Assembly (NCBI RefSeq): GCF_004912155.1
Contig: NZ_STGX01000021.1
Location: forward strand, 19,356-83,355
Direction of reading: 5' to 3'
From: Glycomyces paridis
Lineage (GTDB): Bacteria > Actinomycetota > Actinomycetes > Mycobacteriales > Micromonosporaceae
DNA: 64,000 nucleotides
A model generated the notes under the pieces. The model had not been told where the DNA came from and searched no databases. It was given only the letters and a program-made list of their open reading frames with translations. Made by a program: the position numbers and the translations under genes. Below, piece by piece: positions 43,148-51,459 of the stretch (position 1 is the stretch's first letter; the number at the start of each line of letters is the position of its first letter).

Positions 43148-43681
43148 TCAGTCCTTCGGGAGTGCTTGGTACAGGAGGTGGTCTTGCCAGGTGCCGGCGA
43201 TCTTGAGGTAGGAGGGGGCGAGGCCGATGAGGGTGAAGCCGTTGCGTTCGAGGACTTTCTGGGAGGCGTGGTTGTGGACGAGGGTTTCGGCTTGGACGCG
43301 TTGGAGTTCGAGTTCGCCGAAGGCGATGTCTTTGACGAGGCGGACTGCTTCGGTGGCGACGCCGCGGCCGGTGTCGGTGCGCGCGACCCAGTAGCCGATG
43401 GAGCAGGAGCGGAAGTAGGGCCCTTGGACGAGTGAGTTGATGAGGATGCCGCCGACGATGCGGGCGTGGTCGGTGATGACGTAGGAGCGTCCGGTGCCGG
43501 CGGCGGTGCGTTCGAGGGCGGCTTTGATGGAGGCGAGGGCGCTCTCGTCGGTGTGGGCGTCGTCGCCGCGCGCGGGTTCCCAGGGGGCGAGGTGGTCGCG
43601 GCTGTCGCGGCGTATGGCGGCGATGGTGGGGGCGTCGTCGGTGGTGATGGGTCGGAGGGCGATGTTCGGTTGTGCGCGCAT
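43148..43681 (-). CDS. RimJ/RimL-type GNAT N-acetyltransferase
   Basis: The 177-aa protein has the RimJ/L pattern: IALRPITTDDAPTIAAI at the N-terminus, SIGYWVARTDTGRGVATEAV (about residues 95-115, acetyl-CoA binding) and VHNHASQKVLERNGF (about 140). Such enzymes acetylate protein N-termini or small amines. I start at the ATG at 43681; CAGGAT ends 6 nt upstream. The DUF1990 gene follows almost without a gap, so the two form an operon. Confidence 0.9.
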   Translation of the reverse strand: MRAQPNIALRPITTDDAPTIAAIRRDSRDHLAPWEPARGDDAHTDESALASIKAALERTAAGTGRSYVITDHARIVGGILINSLVQGPYFRSCSIGYWVARTDTGRGVATEAVRLVKDIAFGELELQRVQAETLVHNHASQKVLERNGFTLIGLAPSYLKIAGTWQDHLLYQALPKD

Positions 43682-43830
43682 GCCTTGATCCTGCCTCGGG
43701 TGGGGCGGGGTTTGTCGCCGGCCCTGCGGCGGACCCTGCGGTTTGCTGTGATCGGGCATACTGTTGTGCATCCTTTCCGGATGCCGATCCCCTTGGCAGC
43801 ACAGTAGAGCGATACTGCGACGGAGCCACC

Positions 43831-45885
43831 GTGCCCGATGATGTGAACGGTCAGAACGAGAACGATGCCGCCGTGGGCGGCGAGGATGTTTCCGGTGCGG
43901 CCGGGGGCCAGAGCAAGAGCGGCATGGACGAGGCCGACGTGACCCGCGTCGTGGGGGCGGCGTTGCGGCGTCTGGCGCCGGCGATCACGGGGATCGGTGT
44001 GCTGCTGTTGTGTCTGGAGCTGCTGATCGATGCGGCCGCGCAGCCGTGGCGGACGGTGTTGATCGTCGTGGGGATTCTGCTGGCGGCGGGTTCGTGGCTG
44101 GTGGATCTGTTGCGTGGGGGTGGGGGGCGGCGTCGTTCGATGCTCGCGGTGCTCGTCGGTGTCAGTGTGTTCTTCCTGGTGCTGGGGTATGTGTTGCGTC
44201 CGATCGCGACGCGGTTGAACGAGCGTCTGCTGGTGGACTGCGACGATCCGGTGGAGTTGTCGGTGCTGCTGCCGGTGGACGGTTCGGCGGGTTTCCAGGA
44301 GGCGATCGCGGCGTTCAACGACCGGTACACGGACGATCATCGCTGCCGGAAGGCGAATGTGACGGCGTACAGCGCGTCGTGGCCGGAGGTGGAGCGGGCG
44401 ATGGGCCTGGGCTGGGAGCCGGTGGCGGAAGGTGCCGAGGGCGACTTCCAGCCGTTGCGGGACGTGGGCATCCGCCCGCACCTGTGGATCGCGGAGTCGC
44501 AGACGCAGGTGGATCTGGCGGCGGCGGCCTTGGACGGCTCCGAGGTCAAGTACGAGGTGTTCGCGCCGGACGACGCGGAGCCGGTCGGGGTGACGCCGCT
44601 GGTGCTGGCGGTGCCGGACACGGTGCTCGACGGGGGTTTCAACGAGGGCGAGCCGGTCGCGAAGCGGTCGCTGCCGGAGCTGGTGACCGAGCTCGGGGAC
44701 GTGTACGGGACGCCGGTGCTCAGGTCCGATCCGGCCGTGACGCATTCGGGGCTGCTGTTCCTGCGCGCGCTCTACGGGCAGGACGCCGATCCGGGCGGGG
44801 AGGGCGCCAGGTTGGAGAACCGGCTCGCGGACGCGGCGGCGGCGACGGGGATCGCCTTGTCCCCCTCTGACACGGAGCTGTTGTGCGATCTGGTGACGGC
44901 CCAGGGCCCGAACCCGACCGCGGCGGTGCTGACGACCGAGGCGGCCTTGGCGCGGTACAACACCGGGAATTCGCTGGGCGACGAGTGCGCGCTCACCGAC
45001 AGTCCGCGTTCGGGGCTGGTGCCGGTGTACGGCACGGGGTTGGGAGCGCTCGACTACCAGGCGGTGAGCCTGGACTGGAAGGACGACGCGTGGGCGGGGC
45101 GGCGCGCGGCCGTCGCCGACGACCTGCGGACGTGGCTCGCGGGCGAGGACTCCCGTTGGAGCCCGACCGACATGGGCGTGCGCGACGGCCGCTACGAGGG
45201 CGGGGGACTCGCTGGGGACGTGGGGTTCGAGAAGTCGTTCCCGGCGGAGGCCGATCCGATCAGCGCCGGGGAGTTCCGTGACCTGCGGGAGGTGTACGGC
45301 GAGAACCGGGTGCCGACGGACGTGCTGCTCGCGATCGACCGCTCGGCGACGATGGACGAGGCGGGCGGCGGGGGCGAGAGCCGGTTCGAGTTGGCCGCTG
45401 AGGGTGCGGCGGCGGCCCTGGGGTACTTGGGCGCCGAGGACCGCGTGGGGTTGTGGACGTTCCCGGCGGACGGCGCCGACTCGCACGTCGAGGTGCTCGC
45501 GATGAGCGCCGACCCGGGCGATGACGCGGCGGACGGGCTCTTCGACACGGCGGTGAGCCACGGCGTCGACCTGCATCAGACGGTGGTCGACGGGATCGCC
45601 GAGCTGGAGTCGGCCCACGAGGGGAACCGGCTCTCCGCGATGGTGGTCCTCACCGACGGGGCCGACCTCGACACGTCCGCGACCACGGTCGCCGAGGTGC
45701 ATGAGCGGCTCGCCGACTCCCAGGTGTCGCTGTACCTGATCGCGGTGGGCGAAGCCTCCTGCCGGTCGGCGACGTTCGACGAACTCGCCGGGGACGCCCG
45801 CGTCACCTGCCTCGAAGCCGAGGAGGAGCAGATCACGATGACCTTCGACAACCTGTTCAACCAGTTGTGGGGCGGCCGTGGCTGA
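43831..45885 (+). CDS. Membrane protein with substrate-binding-like and von Willebrand A domains
   Basis: The 684-aa protein has three transmembrane helices in residues 45-125, followed by an extracytoplasmic region that resembles a type-2 substrate-binding protein (VELSVLLPVDGSAGFQEAIA, LVLAVPDTVL, SLPELVTELG; about 145-480). A vWA domain forms the C-terminus, with MIDAS residues Asp503, Ser505 and Thr507 (LLAIDRSATM) and the second site in VVLTDGADLD. vWA domains bind partners through a metal ion. The GTG at 43831 follows GGAG. The next gene overlaps by 8 nt and encodes another binding protein; no ABC permease is near. Confidence 0.82.
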   Translation: MPDDVNGQNENDAAVGGEDVSGAAGGQSKSGMDEADVTRVVGAALRRLAPAITGIGVLLLCLELLIDAAAQPWRTVLIVVGILLAAGSWLVDLLRGGGGRRRSMLAVLVGVSVFFLVLGYVLRPIATRLNERLLVDCDDPVELSVLLPVDGSAGFQEAIAAFNDRYTDDHRCRKANVTAYSASWPEVERAMGLGWEPVAEGAEGDFQPLRDVGIRPHLWIAESQTQVDLAAAALDGSEVKYEVFAPDDAEPVGVTPLVLAVPDTVLDGGFNEGEPVAKRSLPELVTELGDVYGTPVLRSDPAVTHSGLLFLRALYGQDADPGGEGARLENRLADAAAATGIALSPSDTELLCDLVTAQGPNPTAAVLTTEAALARYNTGNSLGDECALTDSPRSGLVPVYGTGLGALDYQAVSLDWKDDAWAGRRAAVADDLRTWLAGEDSRWSPTDMGVRDGRYEGGGLAGDVGFEKSFPAEADPISAGEFRDLREVYGENRVPTDVLLAIDRSATMDEAGGGGESRFELAAEGAAAALGYLGAEDRVGLWTFPADGADSHVEVLAMSADPGDDAADGLFDTAVSHGVDLHQTVVDGIAELESAHEGNRLSAMVVLTDGADLDTSATTVAEVHERLADSQVSLYLIAVGEASCRSATFDELAGDARVTCLEAEEEQITMTFDNLFNQLWGGRG

Positions 45886-47257
45886 GCGCGGCGGGAAGCG
45901 GCAGTTCGCCCGGCGGACCCTGCTCGAGGCGGCCGGGGCCTTCACCGCGGCCGGGCTCGTCGGCGGCGCCTACTACCTCGGGTCCCACAGGCCCGCACGG
46001 GACTGGGAGGACCTCGGCGACGACCGGCTGCAAGTCCTCACCCACCGCGACGACACTGCGAACGGCCAGCGCCGGCTCCTGATCGACCAGTGGAACGCGT
46101 GGCATCCCGAGCACCAGGCGCAGATGGTGGAGCTTCCGGCGATCGCCGACCTCCAGTACAGTGCGATCCACGCGGCGCTCCAGTCCGAGAGCGGCGAGGC
46201 GGACGTGGTGGACCTCGACATTCCGTGGATCGCCGATTTCGCGGCGGCGGGGCGTCTGGAGCCGTTCGATGACATCGACACCGAGGGGTTCTTGGAGCGG
46301 CCGTTGGCGACCGGGCGGGTCGGCGGGCGGCTGTTCGCGTTGCCGTTCAACACGAACGTGGGGATGCTGTACTACCGGGCGGGCGAGCGCTCCGACTATG
46401 CGGAGGGCGTCCTGAGCGTCACCGAGGCGAAGTCCATTGAGGACTGGAGCGGGCTGCGGTATGCGGTGGAGCGGATGCTGGAGGCGAACGCGGACTTCGA
46501 GGGCGGCATCGCGATGCAGTTGGCCTCCTATGAGGGGTTCACGGTGAACGTGTGGGAGTACCTGCTGGCGAACGGCGCCGATGTGGCGGAGGGGGACGGC
46601 AGGATCGACTTCGGTGCCCGTTCGGAGGCGGTGGGGCTGCTTGAGGAGCTGGCCGTGGACCTCCACGAGGAGGTCGGCGATGGCGCTCATGTGATCCTTC
46701 AGGATTCGTTGCAGTACAACGAGGACGAGTCGATGGCGGCGTTCCAGCAGGGGCGGGTGCCGTTCCTGCGGCACTGGCCGCAGGCGGTCCGGACGCTGCG
46801 GTCGTGCGATCTGGACTTCGCGGTGGGTGTGGTGCCGATGCCGGGCGGGGTGCTCGGCGGCGGGAGTCTCGCGGTGAGCGCGCATTCGCGGTACAAGCAC
46901 GTGTCGCGGTCGCTGGTGGAGTTCTTGACGGGGCCCACGAGTCAGCAGCTGTTGTTCGAGCGCGGCGGCTTCGCCGCGACGCGGCCCGAGCCGTACTTCG
47001 ACGCGATCGCCCAGATCGCGAACGGCGTGGCGGCTGCGGACCCGTGCGAGTCGGCGGACGGCCCGCGCGCCGAGGCCGACGAGCTGTACGACGCCTTGAC
47101 CGGCGACGGCGGCCCGGGCCGGCGCCCTGCCGTCGAGCGGTACACCCAGTTCAGCCGGGCCTTCCGCGACCGGTTGCATCCGGAGCTGGCGAGCAACGCG
47201 GCCCCGGAGTTCGATGGCCTCCAACGGCATTTGGACGACGCGATCGACGGCAAGTAG
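45878..47257 (+). CDS. Extracellular solute-binding-like protein, Tat-exported or anchored
   Basis: The 459-aa protein has an N-terminal twin-arginine-like signal anchor (RQFARRTLLEAAGAFTAAGL, Arg12-Arg13) and no lipobox, then a family 1 extracellular solute-binding fold (ADVVDLDIPWIADFAAAGRL, LFALPFNTNVGMLYYRAG, LSLVEFLTGPTSQQLL-like C-terminal lobe). Such proteins normally deliver sugars to ABC permeases, but no permease or ATPase is adjacent. The GTG start lies 8 nt inside the vWA gene, indicating translational coupling. The pair may sense a ligand rather than import it. Confidence 0.88.
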   Translation: MAERGGKRQFARRTLLEAAGAFTAAGLVGGAYYLGSHRPARDWEDLGDDRLQVLTHRDDTANGQRRLLIDQWNAWHPEHQAQMVELPAIADLQYSAIHAALQSESGEADVVDLDIPWIADFAAAGRLEPFDDIDTEGFLERPLATGRVGGRLFALPFNTNVGMLYYRAGERSDYAEGVLSVTEAKSIEDWSGLRYAVERMLEANADFEGGIAMQLASYEGFTVNVWEYLLANGADVAEGDGRIDFGARSEAVGLLEELAVDLHEEVGDGAHVILQDSLQYNEDESMAAFQQGRVPFLRHWPQAVRTLRSCDLDFAVGVVPMPGGVLGGGSLAVSAHSRYKHVSRSLVEFLTGPTSQQLLFERGGFAATRPEPYFDAIAQIANGVAAADPCESADGPRAEADELYDALTGDGGPGRRPAVERYTQFSRAFRDRLHPELASNAAPEFDGLQRHLDDAIDGK

Positions 47258-47267
47258 GGGGCTGACG

Positions 47268-47696
47268 ATGCGGTTCGCATGTCGAAATTTCGGGCTGTCG
47301 GATCTGCCGCGGCGAGGCGTGGTCCCGCCGGATGCCCCTCTGGAGGTGCTGCTCCTCGACATCGAGGCCGAGCTCTCCATTTGCGAGCGGGCTCGGGTGG
47401 TGTGGACCGAACAGGGGTTTCCGGTAGCCGAGCTGGCGTACCACTTGGCGCTCTGGTCGCAGAGGCCTGCTGGCCGTGAGGACTTCGAGCTCGACTCGAT
47501 GCAGGCGGAAGTGGGATTGATCCGCATCGTGTGCTCCGAGGACGGTTGGCGGGTCGGTTCCGCACTCACGCCGGACTTCTGGACCTCGCCGGTCGCCTGG
47601 GAGGACCTGGTGGCCGCGATCCAGGACTTCAATCGTGCTGTGCGTGAAGGGGTCGCCGCGATGGGCATCGCGCCCGCCTTCATCCCTGAGCTCTGA
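47268..47696 (+). CDS. Protein of unknown function (142 aa)
   Basis: The protein is acidic, alpha/beta and has no signal peptide or membrane segment. Visible blocks are LEVLLLDIEAELSICERARVV, VAELAYHLALW and AWEDLVAAIQDFNRAVREGV. Similar small proteins occur in polymorphic toxin/immunity settings, but I do not assign a family. AGGGGG lies 7 nt before the ATG, and only 10 nt separate it from the solute-binding gene, so it probably belongs to that operon. Confidence 0.7.
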   Translation: MRFACRNFGLSDLPRRGVVPPDAPLEVLLLDIEAELSICERARVVWTEQGFPVAELAYHLALWSQRPAGREDFELDSMQAEVGLIRIVCSEDGWRVGSALTPDFWTSPVAWEDLVAAIQDFNRAVREGVAAMGIAPAFIPEL

Positions 47697-47893
47697 CAGC
47701 GTCCCGGCCCCGGTCGGGTTCGGCAACGCGTGGGCCGGGTTCCGCGCGCATCGGTCCGTTCGCGTGTCGGGCGGCGGCGGTGGTCTGCGGGCACCTCGCG
47801 GCCGTGCGGGTGGGCCGGGCGGCCGGTCGGTCGGGGCGCGATGGTGATGGCCGTGGCCCGGTACGGCGCTTCGGGATCGGGTGGTCGGTTCGG

Positions 47894-48409
47894 TCAGGGG
47901 CGGAGGTCGCGGAGGTACCAGTCGAGGAGGGTGCCGTCGGGTTCGCTGCGTTGTTGGCCGAAGGCGAATCCGGCTCTGGTGGCGACGGCTGCGGAGCGGG
48001 TGTTGGCGGGTTCGCAGCGGATGACGGCTTCGGCGCAGCCGAGGCCGCGGGCGTAGCGGCAGGCGAGGAGGACCGCGCGGGTGGCGAGGCCTTTGCCGCG
48101 CCAGGGCGGGTAGAGGCCGTAGGCGAGGTTGGTCTGGCCGGGTGCGAGGTAGGACTGTCCGACTTGGACGTCGACGGTGCCGGCGAGGACCGTTTCGGGG
48201 CCGATGCGGATGCCGAAGTTGTGGAAGGGGCCGCCGCGGTCCCACCACAGTGCGCACCGTTCGAGGTAGGTGCGGACCTGGGCGGGCGTGGAGCGGCCGC
48301 CGGCGAGCCAGCGGGCGAGTTCGGCGTCCTGCCCGGCGAGGTGGGCGGCGAAGTCGCCCGGGCCCAGCGGGGCGATCGTGACCGTGCCGTCGGTCAGCGG
48401 TGCTTCCAT
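47894..48409 (-). CDS. GNAT-family N-acetyltransferase
   Basis: The 171-aa protein starts with VTIAPLGPGDFAAHLAG and has the acetyl-CoA loop YPPWRGKGLATRAVLLACRY (residues about 103-122) and CEPANTRSAAVATRAGF near 140, typical of RimJ/L-like GNATs. The frame extends upstream to 48973, but that part is antisense to the membrane-protein gene and not coding. CAGGCT ends 6 nt before the ATG at 48409. Substrate unknown. Confidence 0.87.
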   Translation of the reverse strand: MEAPLTDGTVTIAPLGPGDFAAHLAGQDAELARWLAGGRSTPAQVRTYLERCALWWDRGGPFHNFGIRIGPETVLAGTVDVQVGQSYLAPGQTNLAYGLYPPWRGKGLATRAVLLACRYARGLGCAEAVIRCEPANTRSAAVATRAGFAFGQQRSEPDGTLLDWYLRDLRP

Positions 48410-48450
48410 GGCGTCAGCCTGGCGTACGGCGGGCCTGTGCGCAATGCGAA

Positions 48451-49437
48451 TCAGCGGTTTCGGCGCAGGGCCCACCAGCCGAGGGCGGCGACGCAGGTGA
48501 CGGCGATCGTGTTGTGGGCGTACTTGGCGGCCGTGGCGACCTCGCCGAGCGGTTCGGTGAGGAAGCCCATCGCGGCCCAGGTCAGGAGTGCCCCGGTGGC
48601 GAGGGCGATCGGTTGGCGCCGGCCCCAGGACTCGGAGCGGGACCAGTGGACGGACAGGGCGGTGCAGACGATCACGAGTGCGGCCGTGAAGGCGACGCCG
48701 GTCCACGTGTAGGACCAGCCGAAGGCGCCCGCCGCGACCATCGCGACGAGGACGAGGGCCCACACGGGCGGGATGTGGCGCGGCACGGGTTCGGTGCGCC
48801 TGCGGCCGAGGGTGAAGGCGAGGACGGCGAGCGTCGCGGCGACGCCCACAGCGCCCGCGATCTGCACCCAGGAGGCGTGGTCGGATTCGGTCTGCAAGTG
48901 GGAGCCGAGGATGAGCGCGGCCGCGGCGAGGTACAGGACGGCGGTGGTGATGAGACCGGGGAGGCGCAGCCACGGGCGGTCGGCGAGGCGCGGGTGGAGT
49001 CCTTCGGCGAGGACGATCGGGGCGGTGAAGCTCGCGACGGCGTGCCCGCCCACGAAGGAGAGGGTCGTGGCGGCGGCGATCCCGAGGGGCGCGATCCAGG
49101 TCGGTCCGATCATGCCCTCCCAGTAGTCGATGTCGCGGTAGCCGGTGGAGAACAGCGACTGGTCCCAGATCCCGGCCTGGACGATCCCGAACGCCGCCGC
49201 CAGCGCGAGGACGCCGCCCCAGCCGAGGCCTGCGCGTCGGGCGGCCTCGCGGATGAGGACTGCGGGGGCGCCGTAGAGGGGCGCGAGGATGAGCAGGCCG
49301 CCTGCGAGCGCGAGCGGGTTCCCGGTGCTCGAATCGTAGGCGGTGAGGTATTCGGCGGCGACGGGTGCGAGGACCGCGAGGGTGAGGACGGCGGCCAGGC
49401 GTCGGTGCAGGGGGGCGGCGGGTGCGGTGGTCTCCAT
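48451..49437 (-). CDS. Multi-pass membrane protein of unknown function
   Basis: The 328-aa protein has about nine to ten transmembrane helices spread evenly along its length. Residues IREAARRAGLGWGGVLALAA and the region QAGIWDQSLFSTGYRDIDYW are conserved-looking loops; no transporter family signature is clear. TAGCGT (49450-49445) ends 7 nt before the ATG at 49437, so it may be leaderless. It is divergent from the histidine kinase at 49616. Confidence 0.82.
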   Translation of the reverse strand: METTAPAAPLHRRLAAVLTLAVLAPVAAEYLTAYDSSTGNPLALAGGLLILAPLYGAPAVLIREAARRAGLGWGGVLALAAAFGIVQAGIWDQSLFSTGYRDIDYWEGMIGPTWIAPLGIAAATTLSFVGGHAVASFTAPIVLAEGLHPRLADRPWLRLPGLITTAVLYLAAAALILGSHLQTESDHASWVQIAGAVGVAATLAVLAFTLGRRRTEPVPRHIPPVWALVLVAMVAAGAFGWSYTWTGVAFTAALVIVCTALSVHWSRSESWGRRQPIALATGALLTWAAMGFLTEPLGEVATAAKYAHNTIAVTCVAALGWWALRRNR

Positions 49438-49615
49438 GCCTTCGACGCTATGGGGCCGTGGCGGTCCGGCGCATCGGTCGACGGTCCCGACCGGTGCGAC
49501 CACGGGATGGCGCCGGAGAGGCGGGGCCGCGACCTCTGGATTGCACAGGTCGACTTCGGTATCGGATCGGGTCCGCCGGTGGGTGTGCGGGGTACGGGGC
49601 GGATAGGTTCGGCGG

Positions 49616-50719
49616 GTGGATGCGGGTGTGCGGCGCGGGGCGCGCGGGTGGGCGGTGGACACGGTCCTGTTCGCGGTCGGGGTGGTGTGCTGGCTGCTGC
49701 TGTCGTGGGACCGGATGGAGCAGGGGCTGCCGTCGCCGGCGTGGCTGTTCGAGGCCGACCGGGCCGCGGGGCTCGTGGGGTTGGGCCTGTTGTGGTTGCG
49801 GCGGCGGTGGCCGGTGCAGGCGGCGGTCGCGGCGGTGGCGGCTTCGGCGTTCGCGGAGACGATCGCGTTCCCGATGCTGGTGTTGATGTTCACGGTGGTG
49901 GTGCATCGGCGTGCGCGCACGATCGTGCTGCTGTATGCGGAGGCGATGGCGGCGACGGTGGTCTATGCGTTCGTGCGCCCTGACGAGCTGGGGGTGGGCG
50001 GCGGGCTCGCGTTCGCCGTGGTGCTGTACGGGGCGGTCGCCGGCTGGGGGCTGTTCGTACGCTACCGGCTCCAGTTGAAGGCCCGTGCGGCGCAGCAGGA
50101 ACGGGCCGAGCGGGAGGGGGCGCGAAGGCGGGCGCGGGACGAGTTGGCGCGGGAGCTGCACGACCTGCTCGGGCACCGCCTGTCGCTGCTGAGCCTGCAC
50201 GCGGGGGCGATGGAGTACCGGCCCGACGCCCCGGCCGGGGAGCTGGCGGCGGCGGCCGGGGTGGTCCGGGAGCAGTCGCATCTGGCGATGCGCGACCTGC
50301 GGGAGGTCATCGCGGTCCTGCGGGCCCCGATCGGGGAGCTGCCGCAGCCGACGATGGCGGATCTGCGGGCGCTGGTGGAGGAGGCCCGGCCCGGTTCGCG
50401 GATCGACCTGGTCGAGGAGGTCGAGGGCGAGGCGCCGGAGCGGTCGGGTCGCACCGCCTACCGGATCGTGCAGGAGGCGCTCACGAACGCGCGCAGGCAC
50501 GCCGCGGGCGCGCCCGTGCGCGTCGCCGTGTCGGGCGGGCCTGGCGAGGGGCTGAGCGTGGAGGTCGAGAACGGTCCCGGCCGCGCCTCGGGGCCCGGGA
50601 CGGGGCACGGGCTGGTCGGGATCGAGGAGCGGACCGCGCTCGCGGGCGGGCGCCTGCGGTACGGACCCACCGAAGCGGGCGGATGGCTGGTGCAGGCGTG
50701 GCTACCCTGGACGACATGA
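49616..50719 (+). CDS. NarL-type sensor histidine kinase
   Basis: The 367-aa protein has five to six transmembrane helices in residues 12-148, then a HisKA_3 domain with phospho-acceptor His182 (DELARELHDLLGHRLSLL) and a HATPase_c domain (IVQEALTNARRHA, GTGHGLVGIEERTALAGG). TAGGTT (49604-49609) ends 6 nt before the GTG start, so it is leaderless. Its stop overlaps the response-regulator start (ATGA), giving a tightly coupled two-component pair. Confidence 0.94.
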   Translation: MDAGVRRGARGWAVDTVLFAVGVVCWLLLSWDRMEQGLPSPAWLFEADRAAGLVGLGLLWLRRRWPVQAAVAAVAASAFAETIAFPMLVLMFTVVVHRRARTIVLLYAEAMAATVVYAFVRPDELGVGGGLAFAVVLYGAVAGWGLFVRYRLQLKARAAQQERAEREGARRRARDELARELHDLLGHRLSLLSLHAGAMEYRPDAPAGELAAAAGVVREQSHLAMRDLREVIAVLRAPIGELPQPTMADLRALVEEARPGSRIDLVEEVEGEAPERSGRTAYRIVQEALTNARRHAAGAPVRVAVSGGPGEGLSVEVENGPGRASGPGTGHGLVGIEERTALAGGRLRYGPTEAGGWLVQAWLPWTT

Positions 50720-51378
50720 CCGAACCGGTGCGAGTGCTCGTGGTGGACGACGACCCGCTGGTGCGGGCCGGGCTGCGGATGATCCTCGGCGGCGCCGGGG
50801 ACGTCGAGGTGGTCGGCGAGGCCGGGTCGGGCACGGAGGTGCCCGCGCTGGCGGCGACGCTGCGCCCCGACGTGGTGCTCATGGACCTCCACATGCCCGG
50901 CGTCGACGGCCTGACCGCGACCGAGCGCCTCCGGGCCGCCCCGGGGGCGCCGGAGGTGCTGGTGCTCACCGCGTTCGAGGCCGACGGGCATGTGCGGCGG
51001 GCGCTGCGGGCCGGCGCGGGCGGGTTCCTGCTCAAGGACACGCCGCCGGCCGAGATCGTCGCGGCGGTGCGCAGGGTGGCCGCCGGGGAGCCGGTGCTGT
51101 CGCCGGAGGTGACGCGGCGCCTCATCGGCCTGGCGATCGAGGCCGGCCCCGGGGACCGGCGCGGCCGGGCCCGCGAACGCCTGGGGGCGTTGAACACCCG
51201 CGAGACCGAAGTGGCCGTCGAGGTCGGCCGGGGCGGCGCGAACGCCGACATCGCCGCAGCCCTGCACCTGAGCGTCCCGACGGTCAAGACGCACGTCTCC
51301 GCGGCCCTGTCGAAACTCGGGTTGAACAACCGGGTCCAGTTGGCGCTCTTGGTGAACGACGCGGGGCTCCTCGACTGA
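50716..51378 (+). CDS. NarL/LuxR-family response regulator
   Basis: The 220-aa protein has a receiver domain with VVDDDPLVRAGL, phospho-acceptor Asp57 (VLMDLHMPGVDG) and Lys107 (LLKDTPP), and a C-terminal LuxR helix-turn-helix (LNTRETEVAVEVGRGGANAD ... VPTVKTHVSAAL). It overlaps the kinase stop by 4 nt. The divergent multi-pass membrane protein may be a target, but no operator was identified. Confidence 0.95.
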   Translation: MTEPVRVLVVDDDPLVRAGLRMILGGAGDVEVVGEAGSGTEVPALAATLRPDVVLMDLHMPGVDGLTATERLRAAPGAPEVLVLTAFEADGHVRRALRAGAGGFLLKDTPPAEIVAAVRRVAAGEPVLSPEVTRRLIGLAIEAGPGDRRGRARERLGALNTRETEVAVEVGRGGANADIAAALHLSVPTVKTHVSAALSKLGLNNRVQLALLVNDAGLLD

Positions 51379-51459
51379 CGCAGGGTCGCGCGGCCCCGCG
51401 GCCGTGCACATGGCACACTGCGGAGACCCTCGCCCACCTCTCCGACAGTTGGATGAAGC

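Noticed and set aside
42502-45945. Very long leftward frame (1147 codons)
   Set aside because: It runs antisense to the vWA gene and out of frame through the GNAT and DUF1990 genes; composition is Arg/Pro/His-rich.
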